From contig JAFYYN010000138.1 of NCBI GenBank assembly GCA_017557525.1, positions 1-64,000 of the forward strand: DNA of 64,000 bases, in the 5' to 3' direction. This DNA comes from Lachnospiraceae bacterium (GTDB taxonomy: Bacteria > Bacillota > Clostridia > Lachnospirales > Lachnospiraceae). This document shows positions 18,282 through 27,264 of the stretch, piece by piece. The position numbers were made by a program, and so were the translations under genes. The notes under the pieces were generated by a model. The model saw nothing but the letters and a program-made list of their open reading frames with translations. It was not told the DNA's origin and did not search any database. Every line of letters starts with the position of its first letter. Position 1 is the stretch's first letter.

Positions 18282-19409
18282 TCAGCAGCGAATGCCTTCC
18301 CCTCGAGGGGAAGCCATCGTCGGATTTATAAGTAACATCAAAAACGTAAGATAAAAATATGATTCAACATAAAACGACTCAAATACTGAGACCATGAGTG
18401 CCGAGATTATAGCCATCTGGCAGACTCTCTCGTATCGGAGTTGTTTTTTGTTTTGTAATCTCTTTACAAAACAGATGGCATAAGTCACTGTCGGTATGAT
18501 ACCGATGGTTTTCAGGATACTCAGTACCGTGTTATGTGCACTGTCATATATCAGCATCTTTATATCCGTACCTGAACCAAATATAGGATATTGCCTTATT
18601 AGGGAGAAAGCAGCCTCCCAGGTACCCAGACGATGGAAGGTGTTTCTGCCCATGACCTCACCTAAGTCAATTTCAACAACATTCTCCACATAATATATTG
18701 TAAAGAGTCCTGTAAGTACTATGCCCACAAGCATGATTATATAGTAATACTTATATGGTATCTCATTTCTTATGAAATAATAAAGCACACAGAAAAGTAC
18801 TGTGGCAAATGTTGCCGAGCGACAGTTAGATTCCAGGATTTTAAGCAGAAATAAAACTATTACCGGAATGGAGATGATATTCTTTGTAAGCCTTCTGATG
18901 TTAAAGGTCTCAAGTACAGTAAGCCAGCTGTATATACAGCCAAGCGCCACTATACCTACGGTATTTTTCTGATAAATAACCCCAAAGAAACTGTAATCAA
19001 AAATTTCGCCTGTGGATATCGGGTAATCTCCTTTAATGGAGAAAATGACTATCACAGTCCACAGTATTGCAGGTACCAGGTGGATAAAAAGATACATGTT
19101 CTTTTCCACCCTGATATTGTTAAATACAAAGCACGCGAGGAGCATGTTTAGGAATACAATCGATACACCAAAACTTGAGTGGTACATCATAGTGATGACT
19201 ATCGATGCCAAATTGACAAACAAGGTTCCCAGAACAAACTTGTCCGAGAGGATGTCATTTAAAAATGCCAGTACCACCAGTATACCAAAATGCAGTATGA
19301 TCAGTATCTGATTCAGTCCACCATTGCCGTATGTATACAAAGCAAAGGCCGATACAACGGTCAGGATTATCAATAATATAGAAGTTATGCTTTTCTTATT
19401 AAATCCCAT
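18282..19409 (-). CDS. O-antigen ligase / Wzy-like membrane protein
   Basis: A 375-residue protein with about ten transmembrane helices and the Wzy_C/O-antigen-ligase signature: a conserved region near 270-310 (GTWEAAFSLIRQYPIFGSGTD, then AHNTVLSILKTIGI) on an external loop. Such proteins ligate or polymerise lipid-linked glycans outside the membrane. It lies next to galE and a sugar nucleotidyltransferase, suggesting a small surface-glycan group. The last residues (SPRGEGIRC) are encoded by a dispersed palindromic repeat (18296-18313), so the natural C-terminus may have ended earlier or been replaced by the repeat. Confidence 0.85.
   Translation of the reverse strand: MGFNKKSITSILLIILTVVSAFALYTYGNGGLNQILIILHFGILVVLAFLNDILSDKFVLGTLFVNLASIVITMMYHSSFGVSIVFLNMLLACFVFNNIRVEKNMYLFIHLVPAILWTVIVIFSIKGDYPISTGEIFDYSFFGVIYQKNTVGIVALGCIYSWLTVLETFNIRRLTKNIISIPVIVLFLLKILESNCRSATFATVLFCVLYYFIRNEIPYKYYYIIMLVGIVLTGLFTIYYVENVVEIDLGEVMGRNTFHRLGTWEAAFSLIRQYPIFGSGTDIKMLIYDSAHNTVLSILKTIGIIPTVTYAICFVKRLQNKKQLRYERVCQMAIISALMVSVFESFYVESYFYLTFLMLLINPTMASPRGEGIRC
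18296..18313. repeat. Dispersed palindromic repeat, copy A (core only)
   Basis: Perfect 18-base palindrome CTTCCCCTCGAGGGGAAG, shared with copies near 21.5, 27.2 and 28.3 kb. Here it lies inside the 3' end of the O-antigen-ligase-like gene. Confidence 0.8.
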
Positions 19410-19479
19410 ATCCTTAACCTGTATCGACCTTTCGATTCTAAAACTAATACTATTTTTCCCTTATTTATGTCTGAGAGTT

Positions 19480-20493
19480 TCAATATCCCTCAGGGTTGTT
19501 CTTCTGCCATCTCCAGGAATCTTCACACATTTCCTTGATGCCGTACTGTGCCTCCCAGCCAAGCTCTTTCTTTGCGAGTGATGCATCTGCATAGCAGGTT
19601 GCTATATCGCCGGGGCGGCGTGGAGTTATTTCGTAAGGTATCTTAACGCCACTGGCCTCTTCAAAAGCCTTTACGATATCAAGCACGCTGTAGCCATGTC
19701 CGGTACCAAGATTGTAAATCTTTAATCCACAGTTTTCCTTTATCTTATTGAGCGCCTTAACGTGTCCGATGGCAAGATCAACTACATGGATATAGTCTCT
19801 TACACCTGTTCCGTCATGTGTATCATAATCATTACCGAATACATTTAAGTGGTCGCGTTTTCCAACTGCTACCTGAGTAATATAGGGCATCAGATTGTTG
19901 GGGATACCGCTCGGGTTTTCACCCATTGTACCGCTCTTATGAGCTCCTATCGGGTTAAAATATCGGAGAAGGATTACATTCCATTCCTTATCTGCTACCG
20001 TAACATCTGAAAGGATCTGCTCCAACATGGACTTTGTCCAGCCGTAGGGGTTAGTACACACTCCCTTAGGACACTTCTCTGTTATCGGGATAAACGCAGG
20101 GTCTCCATAAATAGTTGCTGATGAAGAGAATACAATGTTCTTTACGCCTGCATCCCTCATAGCCTCAACCAGGCAGAGCGTTCCGTAGATATTGTTGTTG
20201 TAATACTCTAAAGGCTTTGAAACTGACTCGCCTACTGCCTTTAACCCGGCGAAATGTATACAGGACTCTATATCGGGATTCTCAGCGAAAATCTTCTTTA
20301 ATGCCTCTTTATCCCTGATGTCTGCCTCATAAAACTTCGGTCTTTTCCCTGTTATAGCTTCTATCCTGTTTAAAACCTCAGGATTGGAATTACTTAAATT
20401 ATCTATTATTATAGCCTCAAAACCTGCATTCTGCAGTTCAACCACGGTGTGGCTTCCTATATATCCGGTACCACCGGTAACTAATATTGACAT
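19480..20493 (-). CDS. galE: UDP-glucose 4-epimerase
   Basis: A 337-residue SDR epimerase: NAD-binding [10 protein letters not shown] at residues 7-16, the YxxxK catalytic pair in [12 protein letters not shown], the SSSATIYG serine region and a C-terminal [17 protein letters not shown] segment. All residues match GalE, which interconverts UDP-glucose and UDP-galactose (and in some enzymes the N-acetyl forms). Ten bases separate it from the upstream nucleotidyltransferase, so both are one operon supplying nucleotide sugars for surface glycans or galactose use. Confidence 0.96.
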   Translation of the reverse strand: MSILVTGGTGYIGSHTVVELQNAGFEAIIIDNLSNSNPEVLNRIEAITGKRPKFYEADIRDKEALKKIFAENPDIESCIHFAGLKAVGESVSKPLEYYNNNIYGTLCLVEAMRDAGVKNIVFSSSATIYGDPAFIPITEKCPKGVCTNPYGWTKSMLEQILSDVTVADKEWNVILLRYFNPIGAHKSGTMGENPSGIPNNLMPYITQVAVGKRDHLNVFGNDYDTHDGTGVRDYIHVVDLAIGHVKALNKIKENCGLKIYNLGTGHGYSVLDIVKAFEEASGVKIPYEITPRRPGDIATCYADASLAKKELGWEAQYGIKEMCEDSWRWQKNNPEGY

Positions 20494-20503
20494 ATGACTC
20501 TCC

Positions 20504-21415
20504 TCACTTCCACAATTTCTCCGGATATACCCCGTCCGCTATCAGCTTTCTGATTGCCTCAACTACTTTCGGTCTATCCTCTTTATATGTAACACCAAAC
20601 CATTTTGCATCGGTCTCAAGTAGCTTGACTGTAGCTGTACCTGCATCTATCTCATCCTGAACAGCAGTTAACAGGTAGTACTCTGCCTTATTAAGCTTTT
20701 CACCCTTATTGATTTCAAAGAAATCCTTTAATCCCTTCTCTAATGTCCCGAAGAACTCAGGTGTAAAGCCCCAGCAGTTCATAGAAACATGGAGATTTTC
20801 ATCAAGTTCCTTAACATCCCCATTCTCATCGGTATTGATAAGTCTGCCGTCAGCAAGTCTTTCAATTTTTGTATGCTCGGTGATAGATGTGAGGTTCCCG
20901 TCCTTATCAAGACATACTCCGCGGGAAACCGATCCGTTCTCGGTAAGAGTATTCTTCAGCATATATGCAGCCATGCAATATCTGTGGATATTATCATTTT
21001 CATAATTGCCGCCCAGATAGTCAGCCAGGCACTTAAATGCTGCTGCCCCATAGAAGTCATCGGAATTAATTACTGCAAAAGGCTCGTTAACATACTTTCT
21101 GCAGCAGTAAACCGCATGTGCAGTACCCCAGGGCTTTACCCTGCCATCAGGGATAGTCCCGTTTTCAGGTATATCCTCTATGGTCTGGAAAGCATACTCA
21201 ACCTTTATAGCCTTCTCTATCCTTTCGCCCACGGTTTCTCTGAACAGCTCAAGATTTTCCTTCTTTATAACAAATACAACCTTGTTAAAACCGGCCTTGA
21301 TCGCATCGTAAATTGAGTAATCAAGTAAAAACTCTCCTCCCGGTCCTAAGGGGTCAAGCTGTTTTAATCCGCCGTACCTGCTGCCCATCCCGGCAGCCAT
21401 GATAATAAGTGTCAT
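20504..21415 (-). CDS. Sugar-phosphate nucleotidyltransferase-like protein
   Basis: A 303-residue protein with the NTP_transferase fold. The N-terminus ([22 protein letters not shown]) carries the nucleotide-binding G-x-G-x-R and conserved lysine, and a VINSDDFYG segment gives the metal-binding aspartate. It belongs to a lachnospiral group annotated broadly as nucleotidyltransferase or NDP-sugar pyrophosphorylase; the substrate sugar cannot be told. It is first in an operon with galE, consistent with making a hexose nucleotide that GalE then epimerises. Confidence 0.85.
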   Translation of the reverse strand: MTLIIMAAGMGSRYGGLKQLDPLGPGGEFLLDYSIYDAIKAGFNKVVFVIKKENLELFRETVGERIEKAIKVEYAFQTIEDIPENGTIPDGRVKPWGTAHAVYCCRKYVNEPFAVINSDDFYGAAAFKCLADYLGGNYENDNIHRYCMAAYMLKNTLTENGSVSRGVCLDKDGNLTSITEHTKIERLADGRLINTDENGDVKELDENLHVSMNCWGFTPEFFGTLEKGLKDFFEINKGEKLNKAEYYLLTAVQDEIDAGTATVKLLETDAKWFGVTYKEDRPKVVEAIRKLIADGVYPEKLWK

Positions 21416-21466
21416 AATCTATACCGTTCTCCTCTCTTTTTATCTCAATTTCCCAGATATGTCTGC

Positions 21467-21582
21467 CACCTCATCAGTCGCTACGCGACAGCTTCCCTTC
21501 GCCAGGGACGGCATCGTACGTCGATTGCTTTAGCGTTCGACATCAACACTTCGTATGTCGATATATCCCCTCAGGGGGAAGA
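21467..21582. repeat. Dispersed palindromic repeat, copy B (enlarged)
   Basis: Starts CACCTCATCAGTCG, continues GACAGCTTCCC and ends CCCTCAGGGGGAAG, like copy D, but its centre holds about 65 extra bases that contain another hairpin (TCGACAT..ATGTCGA, 21537-21562). It lies in the gap between aroE and the nucleotidyltransferase gene. Confidence 0.7.
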
Positions 21583-21604
21583 CTAGATACTTTCCTATAA
21601 CTTA

Positions 21605-22567
21605 TCACTCCCTTAGAAGTAGATCCACTCCGCACCGGGCCTGCTCTTCAAGCATCTGTATACCCTTGATAACGCGACAGCCGGAATCCTTTGCTTTCTT
21701 TATAAGAAGTGTTTCATCCGGGTTATATACACATTCCGCAACTATCAGTCTTTTATTAAAGCTTATTGACTCCTGTAATGGTAGCTTTAATTCATTCCCA
21801 TGTCCGTCAGCCATCCCTAAAGGTGTGGAGTTAACCAGTACATCCGCCTCATCCAAGGCTGCCTGTAAGCTCTCCTCGTCACTGCTGTCTACAAAAACAA
21901 TCTCAGTATTTTTCTTCTTTATGCGACTGAGCATCTCTAAGGTTAAATCTAAATTTGATATTTTGTTTCTCTGTACACTACTACCCTGTCCACATATTTT
22001 CTGCTGAGCACTGTCTGTCTGCTGCTCGGAAGTACACAACTTATCACTTGTAGTCTGTTTTTCAACATCTTCTGACAAATTATCCCTGTCAGCATTAACT
22101 CCCCGGCATACAATGGTGAGTTTACCGGTATTTCTAAGGATGCTCTCTGCTATTATTGACCGGGCAGCTCCTCCACATCCGAGTATCACAAGCGAACCCA
22201 CACGCTCTTTCCCCATAACCTCTTTTATGGGGTTCATCATACCTCTGCCATCGGTGGAATCACCATACAGATGTCCTCTTCTCGAGGAAACGGTATTAAC
22301 CGCACCAGTTATCCCGGCAATATCAGAAATCTCATCCATGTAACTAACAATATCCGTTTTCCATGGCATCGTCACATTACATCCTGCCCAGACACCCCGC
22401 CTTAGCTCATCCACAAACTCCTGTAGTTTCCCGGCATCGAGTATCTCATTTCTTTCATATATTACATCGGTACCGTAAACCAGCCCTCTCTCAGTTGAAA
22501 ACCTCTCAAACAGCTGAGGTGACTTAGAGTGCCCGACCGGATTACCTATCACACAATATTTTCTCAT
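21605..22567 (-). CDS. aroE: Shikimate dehydrogenase (quinate/shikimate family) with an insertion
   Basis: A 320-residue AroE. The substrate site is intact: GHSKSPQ (serines 14 and 16), NVTMPWK with catalytic Lys70, STDGRG with Asp106; the NADP site is GCGGAARSI (130-138), and NSTPLGM is near 246. It reduces 3-dehydroshikimate to shikimate in aromatic amino acid synthesis. Typical family members are about 270-290 residues; the excess is a polar Gln/Ser/Asp-rich insertion at about 157-203, just after the GCGGAARSI nucleotide-binding segment, that is probably a disordered surface loop. No other aro genes are adjacent. Confidence 0.93.
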   Translation of the reverse strand: MRKYCVIGNPVGHSKSPQLFERFSTERGLVYGTDVIYERNEILDAGKLQEFVDELRRGVWAGCNVTMPWKTDIVSYMDEISDIAGITGAVNTVSSRRGHLYGDSTDGRGMMNPIKEVMGKERVGSLVILGCGGAARSIIAESILRNTGKLTIVCRGVNADRDNLSEDVEKQTTSDKLCTSEQQTDSAQQKICGQGSSVQRNKISNLDLTLEMLSRIKKKNTEIVFVDSSDEESLQAALDEADVLVNSTPLGMADGHGNELKLPLQESISFNKRLIVAECVYNPDETLLIKKAKDSGCRVIKGIQMLEEQARCGVDLLLRE

Positions 22568-22781
22568 ATAAAATCCATACTACAGGCATATATGCAAAAC
22601 TCTGCAGTGCCTGTATCCATTTGCAAAGATTACCCTTTACCCATATTGCCTGTTGGTACGGCTGATCGATCAGGTGTAAAAAAGCCGAGGAAAACAACAT
22701 GCAATTTCGTTAATGAGTATCTTAACTCCAAAACTTCCAAAGTTTATAATATCATTTTTTCGTCTCTTAGTCAATAAAAAC

Positions 22782-22818
22782 ACAAAGCGGAAACCTTATT
22801 CAGATTTCCGCCTGTTTG
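22782..22818 (-). terminator. Terminator after the 443-residue lipoprotein gene
   Basis: Stem GCGGAAA / TTTCCGC with extended A/T pairing and a T-rich 3' flank on the minus strand, 30 bases after the stop codon. The remaining gap up to aroE (22568-22781) shows no gene. Confidence 0.8.
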
Positions 22819-22847
22819 TCTAATACTAATCTGTTTTGTGTTATAAA

Positions 22848-24179
22848 TCAATACTCATCAAATACATCTGCGTTGATGATCCTGTATTCACCCTTATATT
22901 TCCCAATATAAAGGTATGAATCCTGAACCTGTGTCTGCTCAAACATTGTTATCTCGGTATGCATCGGGAACTTAACAATATCACTTACATCAGCCCAGTC
23001 AACCTGAGTAGTCTTGGGTTCAAGCTCTGCAAGCTCTTCTGCGCTAACCTGTTCTTCTTCACCAATAGTGATCTTAAAGGTATCCTCATTGATAAATGAG
23101 CTCAAAGCCTCTGCATTAAGCATAGCAGAATCCAACTCACCCAAAGTCTCTTCCAGTGTCTCTTCATTCATAGCTATACATGAGAGCATAGTGATCATAT
23201 CAAGCTTTGAGTAAGAATCAGCAAATAACTGAGCGACTTCCTCTGCAGTCTCGTTACCATTAAACTTGTATAATAATTCTGTGTAATCTACAGGTTCGGG
23301 AGCGGGGGTAGGAGTAGCATCGGGATCATCAGGCTCTATAACCGGATCAACCTCAGCTTCATCTTCAAAAACCATTCTGGTATTGATAACCTTATATTCT
23401 CCGTTATACTTTCCAACTATTATATTTAAGTAACTTCCGCTGTAGTTACCATCAAGTCCGGGGATTGATGCCGTTATAGAAGCAGTAAACACTTCGATAT
23501 CTGTACATGTAGTTGCAACATCTACCAGTGCGCCTGCCTGAATAGCATCTAAGTTTTCCTGAAGATCAACAGCATCTCCACCTATGATCTCAATATTAAA
23601 CATTGATGTAAGGTCTCCCATGGCACTTAATGCCTCTTTCATCTCATCAAAAGATGTCTGGATCTCCTGCACTTCTTCAGCACTGTTTTCGTCATATGCT
23701 ATCATACTTATAACTGCTTCAGCATCATATGCATAATATGCATTAACAAAGCTCTGTGCAAGCTTTCCACCCTGAGCGCTTAAAGGACGGATGTTTCCTT
23801 CGAACATATGATAAACTTTGTCAACAGGTAAAACATCAGAATCATCGTTTCCTGTAATATTATCTATAACCTCTATGTCAGTTATATCGGGCTCAAGGCC
23901 TCCGGTAATATCACTTCCGGCATCAATAAGCTCACCTGTTACTTCCGGTTCCTCTGTGGGTGTGGGCTCAGGTGTAGCAGTGGGCTCGGGTGTTGCTGTA
24001 GGTTCAGGTGTTGCTGTTACCTCTTCTGTGGGAGTTGCCTCCGGCTCCTTTGTTACGGATTCCGTAGGAGTTTCTGTAGGATCAACCTTTTCGGGCTCAT
24101 CCTTAGAGCATGCTGCCAAAACAGTCATGGAAAGTACCAGTATAAGTACTGTCAATAGTTTCTTAAAATTGTTCTTCAT
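22848..24179 (-). CDS. Lipoprotein with Thr/Pro/Glu linker and duplicated domain
   Basis: A 443-residue secreted lipoprotein: basic start, hydrophobic core, lipobox LAAC with Cys24, then a Thr/Pro/Glu-rich spacer (about 30-80) built of TPEPTA-like units, which would span the wall. Two related domains follow, about 120-275 and 300-443; each begins with a KFNGN/MFEGN-like stretch and a FVNAYYAYDAEAVISMIA / FADSYSKLDMITMLSCIA segment and ends with YIGKYKGEYRIIN / IVGKYNGEYKVIN. The duplication is clear within the gene. The family is not one I can name (NTF2-like folds share this layout). Role unknown; single-gene unit with promoter and terminator. Confidence 0.85.
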   Translation of the reverse strand: MKNNFKKLLTVLILVLSMTVLAACSKDEPEKVDPTETPTESVTKEPEATPTEEVTATPEPTATPEPTATPEPTPTEEPEVTGELIDAGSDITGGLEPDITDIEVIDNITGNDDSDVLPVDKVYHMFEGNIRPLSAQGGKLAQSFVNAYYAYDAEAVISMIAYDENSAEEVQEIQTSFDEMKEALSAMGDLTSMFNIEIIGGDAVDLQENLDAIQAGALVDVATTCTDIEVFTASITASIPGLDGNYSGSYLNIIVGKYNGEYKVINTRMVFEDEAEVDPVIEPDDPDATPTPAPEPVDYTELLYKFNGNETAEEVAQLFADSYSKLDMITMLSCIAMNEETLEETLGELDSAMLNAEALSSFINEDTFKITIGEEEQVSAEELAELEPKTTQVDWADVSDIVKFPMHTEITMFEQTQVQDSYLYIGKYKGEYRIINADVFDEY

Positions 24180-24280
24180 TTTCCTTATAACCTTTCTGCA
24201 GGCAATTATAACCTTTAAAAACTGATGTGATCATTTATATCTCGGCAGTCCGCCTGCCCGATTCCCAGATACAGTGACGT

Positions 24281-24309
24281 ATTGTACCATCTTTTTTCGA
24301 TAAAGTCAA
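24281..24309 (-). promoter_or_regulatory. Promoter of the 443-residue lipoprotein gene
   Basis: Minus-strand TTGACT (24304-24309), 17-base spacer, TACAAT (24281-24286) with an extended -10 TGG before it. A GC-rich hairpin lies in the 100-base leader. Confidence 0.7.
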
Positions 24310-24331
24310 TCCCATATAATTTTGTATATCA

Positions 24332-25333
24332 TTATCTAACTTTATTATACAATTTATAAATACGTACTGCTATAGGCAGCGGCACATAAGAGTGGATAAA
24401 CGCTGCAATCCTGATCTTTGAGCCTGCTTTCTTCAAGTCTATCAGTTTTTCAACATTCCGTATTTCTTTATGTAGCAACGCAACTGCTTTAGCTTTGTTA
24501 TCCATCTCCTTAACAGCATAGAAATAAAGTTCGCTCATAAGAGTTTCATACCACTTCTTCACAGCCTGATCAGCAAGCTCCGTTGTAAAATAATCCTTCT
24601 TATGGCGGATAACAAACTGATAATAATGCCGATAGGCCATCACTTTATCACGAAGATTTTTATATGTAAAAATCTTTGTTATACTACCTTCGCGTAATCG
24701 TCGTACCAAAAGGATTTCATTTGTTATATATATATTGGTAATATTTTCAATAACAGAGAAAATAATATCGGTATCCTCATAAATATGACCTTCACAGAAA
24801 CGAAGATTTTCCCAAACTTTCCTTTTATACAGTTTATTGGTTACTACCGTGGGCAAAACTTCCCTAAACTGCAAATCCATAGCTTCTTGCTTTGTATATA
24901 AGCCTTCTTTGCAAACAGGTATACTGGGTTTTAGCTCTTTCTCCTTTAACAGTTCTTTATCATCCGGTATCATAAAATTGGTATATGAAAATGCTACTAT
25001 ATCGGCATTATACTCTTTCATATAGATTACTGTTTTTTCAAGAAGATTTGGAAGTGCAGCATCATCAGAATCCAGGAAAAAGCATGCATCACCATTCATG
25101 ATATCAAGCCCTGCATTTCTTGCCGCGCTTAACCCCTTATTTGCCTGATGTACCACCTTGATTCTTTCATCAGTTCTTGCATACCCATCACAAATACTTC
25201 CTGAACCATCCGTTGACCCATCATCCACCAGTATCAATTCAAAATCCTGATAAGTCTGAGCTAAAACACTTTCGATAGTTTCTTTTAGAAATTTATCGGC
25301 ATTATAAACCGGCACTATCACACTTACAAGCAT
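24332..25333 (-). CDS. Family 2 glycosyltransferase
   Basis: A 333-residue GT-A enzyme of family GT2: SVIVPVYNADKFLKETIESVLAQ at the start, DDGSTDGS and a DSDDA metal-binding motif. The C-terminal third is helical and basic, likely associating with the membrane, but there is no clear transmembrane helix. It transfers a sugar from a nucleotide sugar to a glycan or lipid-linked acceptor; the specific sugar is not predictable. It stands alone, without other glycan genes directly adjacent. Confidence 0.9.
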   Translation of the reverse strand: MLVSVIVPVYNADKFLKETIESVLAQTYQDFELILVDDGSTDGSGSICDGYARTDERIKVVHQANKGLSAARNAGLDIMNGDACFFLDSDDAALPNLLEKTVIYMKEYNADIVAFSYTNFMIPDDKELLKEKELKPSIPVCKEGLYTKQEAMDLQFREVLPTVVTNKLYKRKVWENLRFCEGHIYEDTDIIFSVIENITNIYITNEILLVRRLREGSITKIFTYKNLRDKVMAYRHYYQFVIRHKKDYFTTELADQAVKKWYETLMSELYFYAVKEMDNKAKAVALLHKEIRNVEKLIDLKKAGSKIRIAAFIHSYVPLPIAVRIYKLYNKVR

Positions 25334-25470
25334 ATTGCCTCCTCAAGATATCATCACATAATCAATAAATCATTAATTGACATAAGCATTATTTACAAGA
25401 ATATACCATATCATAGGATGATTATCAATCCGTTTTCTTATTCCATCTTTAAAATTAATAAAATTAATAG

Positions 25471-25498
25471 TTTACATTTTGAAAAATTGTGCTATAAT
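25471..25498 (+). promoter_or_regulatory. Promoter of the small lipoprotein gene
   Basis: TTTACA (25471-25476), 16-base spacer, TATAAT (25493-25498) with extended -10 TGC. Because this promoter lies inside the longest open frame, it rules out the upstream start codons. Confidence 0.75.
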
Positions 25499-25556
25499 GT
25501 GCATTGTTTATTTTTCGGGAAACAATTCCGTAGATTTTTTAGGAGGACAAAAAGAA

Positions 25557-26039
25557 ATGAAGAAAGTTTTAGCATTTTTATTGGCACTTGTATTAGTATT
25601 GTCACTTACAGCCTGCGGCAGCAAGGAAACTCTTGACGGCAGTTGGAAGCTTACATCAATGACAAGCAACGGCAAAGATGTTTTCGCTGAAGAAGGCTTC
25701 TCTCTTGCAGATTTTGAAGCAAACGGCGTCCTTTTCGGACTTACAGCAAAGGATGGAAAGCTTACCATGACCATGGCAGATGAGTCATCAACACTTGAGT
25801 ATGATGACAAATACATCATCGATCCTACAGGCAATACTGAAAAGACAGAGTATAAGATCAACAACGGCATTCTTACTATGGAAGGTAAAGATGGTGATAA
25901 CACTTATACTATGAGTCTTAAGAAAATGACTGATGCAGAAGCAACCAAGTTTGCAAGCCAGACTCAGGATGACATTACTAAGGCTATGTACAAAATGCTT
26001 GGTCTTGACCCTGAAATGATTGAGAACCTTGGAGAGTAA
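25557..26039 (+). CDS. Small secreted lipoprotein
   Basis: A 160-residue protein with a lipoprotein signal peptide (MKK, hydrophobic core, LTAC with Cys20). The mature part begins GSKETLDGSWKLTSM and looks like a compact beta-sheet domain similar to lipocalin-like or DUF4923/META-like small lipoproteins; I cannot assign a family. The start is the ATG at 25557 because an AGGAGG Shine-Dalgarno is directly upstream and the promoter begins after the earlier in-frame ATG. A hairpin follows the gene. Cell-surface location is predicted; function unknown. Confidence 0.85.
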   Translation: MKKVLAFLLALVLVLSLTACGSKETLDGSWKLTSMTSNGKDVFAEEGFSLADFEANGVLFGLTAKDGKLTMTMADESSTLEYDDKYIIDPTGNTEKTEYKINNGILTMEGKDGDNTYTMSLKKMTDAEATKFASQTQDDITKAMYKMLGLDPEMIENLGE

Positions 26040-26062
26040 TATTGTAAGAACAGTTTAATTTT

Positions 26063-26092
26063 CCGGCTTCCGGGAAGCTCTTCCGGAAGCCG
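26063..26092 (+). terminator. Hairpin after the small lipoprotein gene
   Basis: GGCTTCCGG / CCGGAAGCC stem with a 10-base loop, 24 bases after the stop codon. The T tract is poor (ACCTTTAT), so termination is probable but not certain. Confidence 0.6.
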
Positions 26093-26118
26093 ACCTTTAT
26101 ACTCCCTGCAGAGAATTG

Positions 26119-26151
26119 ACAGACATCTTGCCTTTATGTAGGCATGTCTGT
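26119..26151 (+). promoter_or_regulatory. Leader hairpin upstream of the AEC transporter
   Basis: ACAGACAT + GCCT pairs with AGGC + ATGTCTGT (12 base pairs, one 3-base bulge, 6-base loop). It lies between the lipoprotein terminator and the AEC start, without a T-run, so it is unlikely to be a simple terminator. Confidence 0.45.
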
Positions 26152-26166
26152 TGCATTAGATAAATT

Positions 26167-27165
26167 ATGATAGAGAATATTACATCTGTGGCGACTCAGG
26201 TCGCCATTCTTTTTATAATAATAGGAGTCGGCGTTATACTTTCAAAATGTAAGGTATTAAATAAGGAAAGAGTTTCAGGCCTTATCGATATCGTAGTTTA
26301 CATAGTAACCCCGTCAAACATCATTGTATCCTTCCAGAGAGAATTCAAGGGCGAGCTGATCTTTAACCTCGGCTTCTCTTTTCTTGCCGCTTTTATAGTA
26401 TTTTTCATAAACTGCGTAATGGCAAAAATCGTAATCCGTGAGAAAAATCCCGATAAAAACTGTGTTATAAGATTTGCATCCGCATTCCCCAATGCAGGTT
26501 ATTTTGCCCTGCCTTTACAGAAGGCGATACTGGGAGATATAGGTGTTTTTTATGGTGCTGCCTACATAGGTATGTTCCATTGCTATATCTGGACTTACGG
26601 AGTAAAACTTTTGACCAAGAAGCCCGAAAAAACAGTGGACAGTCCTGTGTTTTCTTTAGTTGATAAAAGTCAAAACCGCCCCCTGTCTTCTCAAGTCTTA
26701 GCTGCGCTAAAGAAGATACTCCTCAACCCTCCTATTATTGGCATCTTTATAGGTATAATATTCTTTGTTTTAAAGATCAAAATACCAAACATCATTCTTT
26801 CCCCGATGCAGTCATTTGCAGCCTTAAATACCCCGCTTCCCATGCTGATCATCGGATTTTACCTGGCTAACGCCGACCTCAAGGCAACCTTCTCAAACCT
26901 CTGGGTTTATATCGGAGCATTTTTAAGGCTCATTGCCTCACCTGCCATTGCTCTTTTAATCTGCATGCTCCTAAAAGTAGACAGCGGTGTAGCAACCTCC
27001 TGTATTATAGCCTGCTCCGCACCTTCAGCAGCACTTTCCGGAATGTTGGCACAAAAATTCGGCAGAGACACCGAAGTCCCTGCCGGAATGATAACCTTTA
27101 CAACTATAGTCTGCATTATCACCATGCCAGTAATGGTAGCACTAGCACAGTATTTGTTCAACTAA
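26167..27165 (+). CDS. AEC-family (auxin efflux carrier) transporter
   Basis: A 332-residue protein of ten transmembrane helices with the AEC/PIN-like inverted repeat: an N-terminal half starting VAILFIIIGVGVILSKCKVLN, FPNAGYFALPLQKAILG in the fourth to fifth helices, and a C-terminal half ending CSAPSAALSGMLAQKFGRDTEVPAGMITFTTI. The family transports organic acids such as malate, and sometimes amino acids or other anions; substrate unknown. No good Shine-Dalgarno is present before the ATG, and a strong hairpin (26119-26151) ends only 15 bases upstream of it, so translation may be controlled there. Confidence 0.9.
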   Translation: MIENITSVATQVAILFIIIGVGVILSKCKVLNKERVSGLIDIVVYIVTPSNIIVSFQREFKGELIFNLGFSFLAAFIVFFINCVMAKIVIREKNPDKNCVIRFASAFPNAGYFALPLQKAILGDIGVFYGAAYIGMFHCYIWTYGVKLLTKKPEKTVDSPVFSLVDKSQNRPLSSQVLAALKKILLNPPIIGIFIGIIFFVLKIKIPNIILSPMQSFAALNTPLPMLIIGFYLANADLKATFSNLWVYIGAFLRLIASPAIALLICMLLKVDSGVATSCIIACSAPSAALSGMLAQKFGRDTEVPAGMITFTTIVCIITMPVMVALAQYLFN

Positions 27166-27179
27166 ACTTTTATGTTTTT

Positions 27180-27228
27180 AGCTTCCCCTCGGGGGGGAAG
27201 CTGTCAATGAAGCTGACTGACGAGAGGG
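27180..27228. repeat. Dispersed palindromic repeat, copy C
   Basis: GCTTCCCCTCGGGGGGGAAGC followed by TGTC..GACTGA, a degenerate version of the copy at 28272. It lies between the convergent AEC and GH43 genes. Confidence 0.7.
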
Positions 27229-27264
27229 ACTACCACCAGTGTTACCTCATCTGTCCCTTATGTC

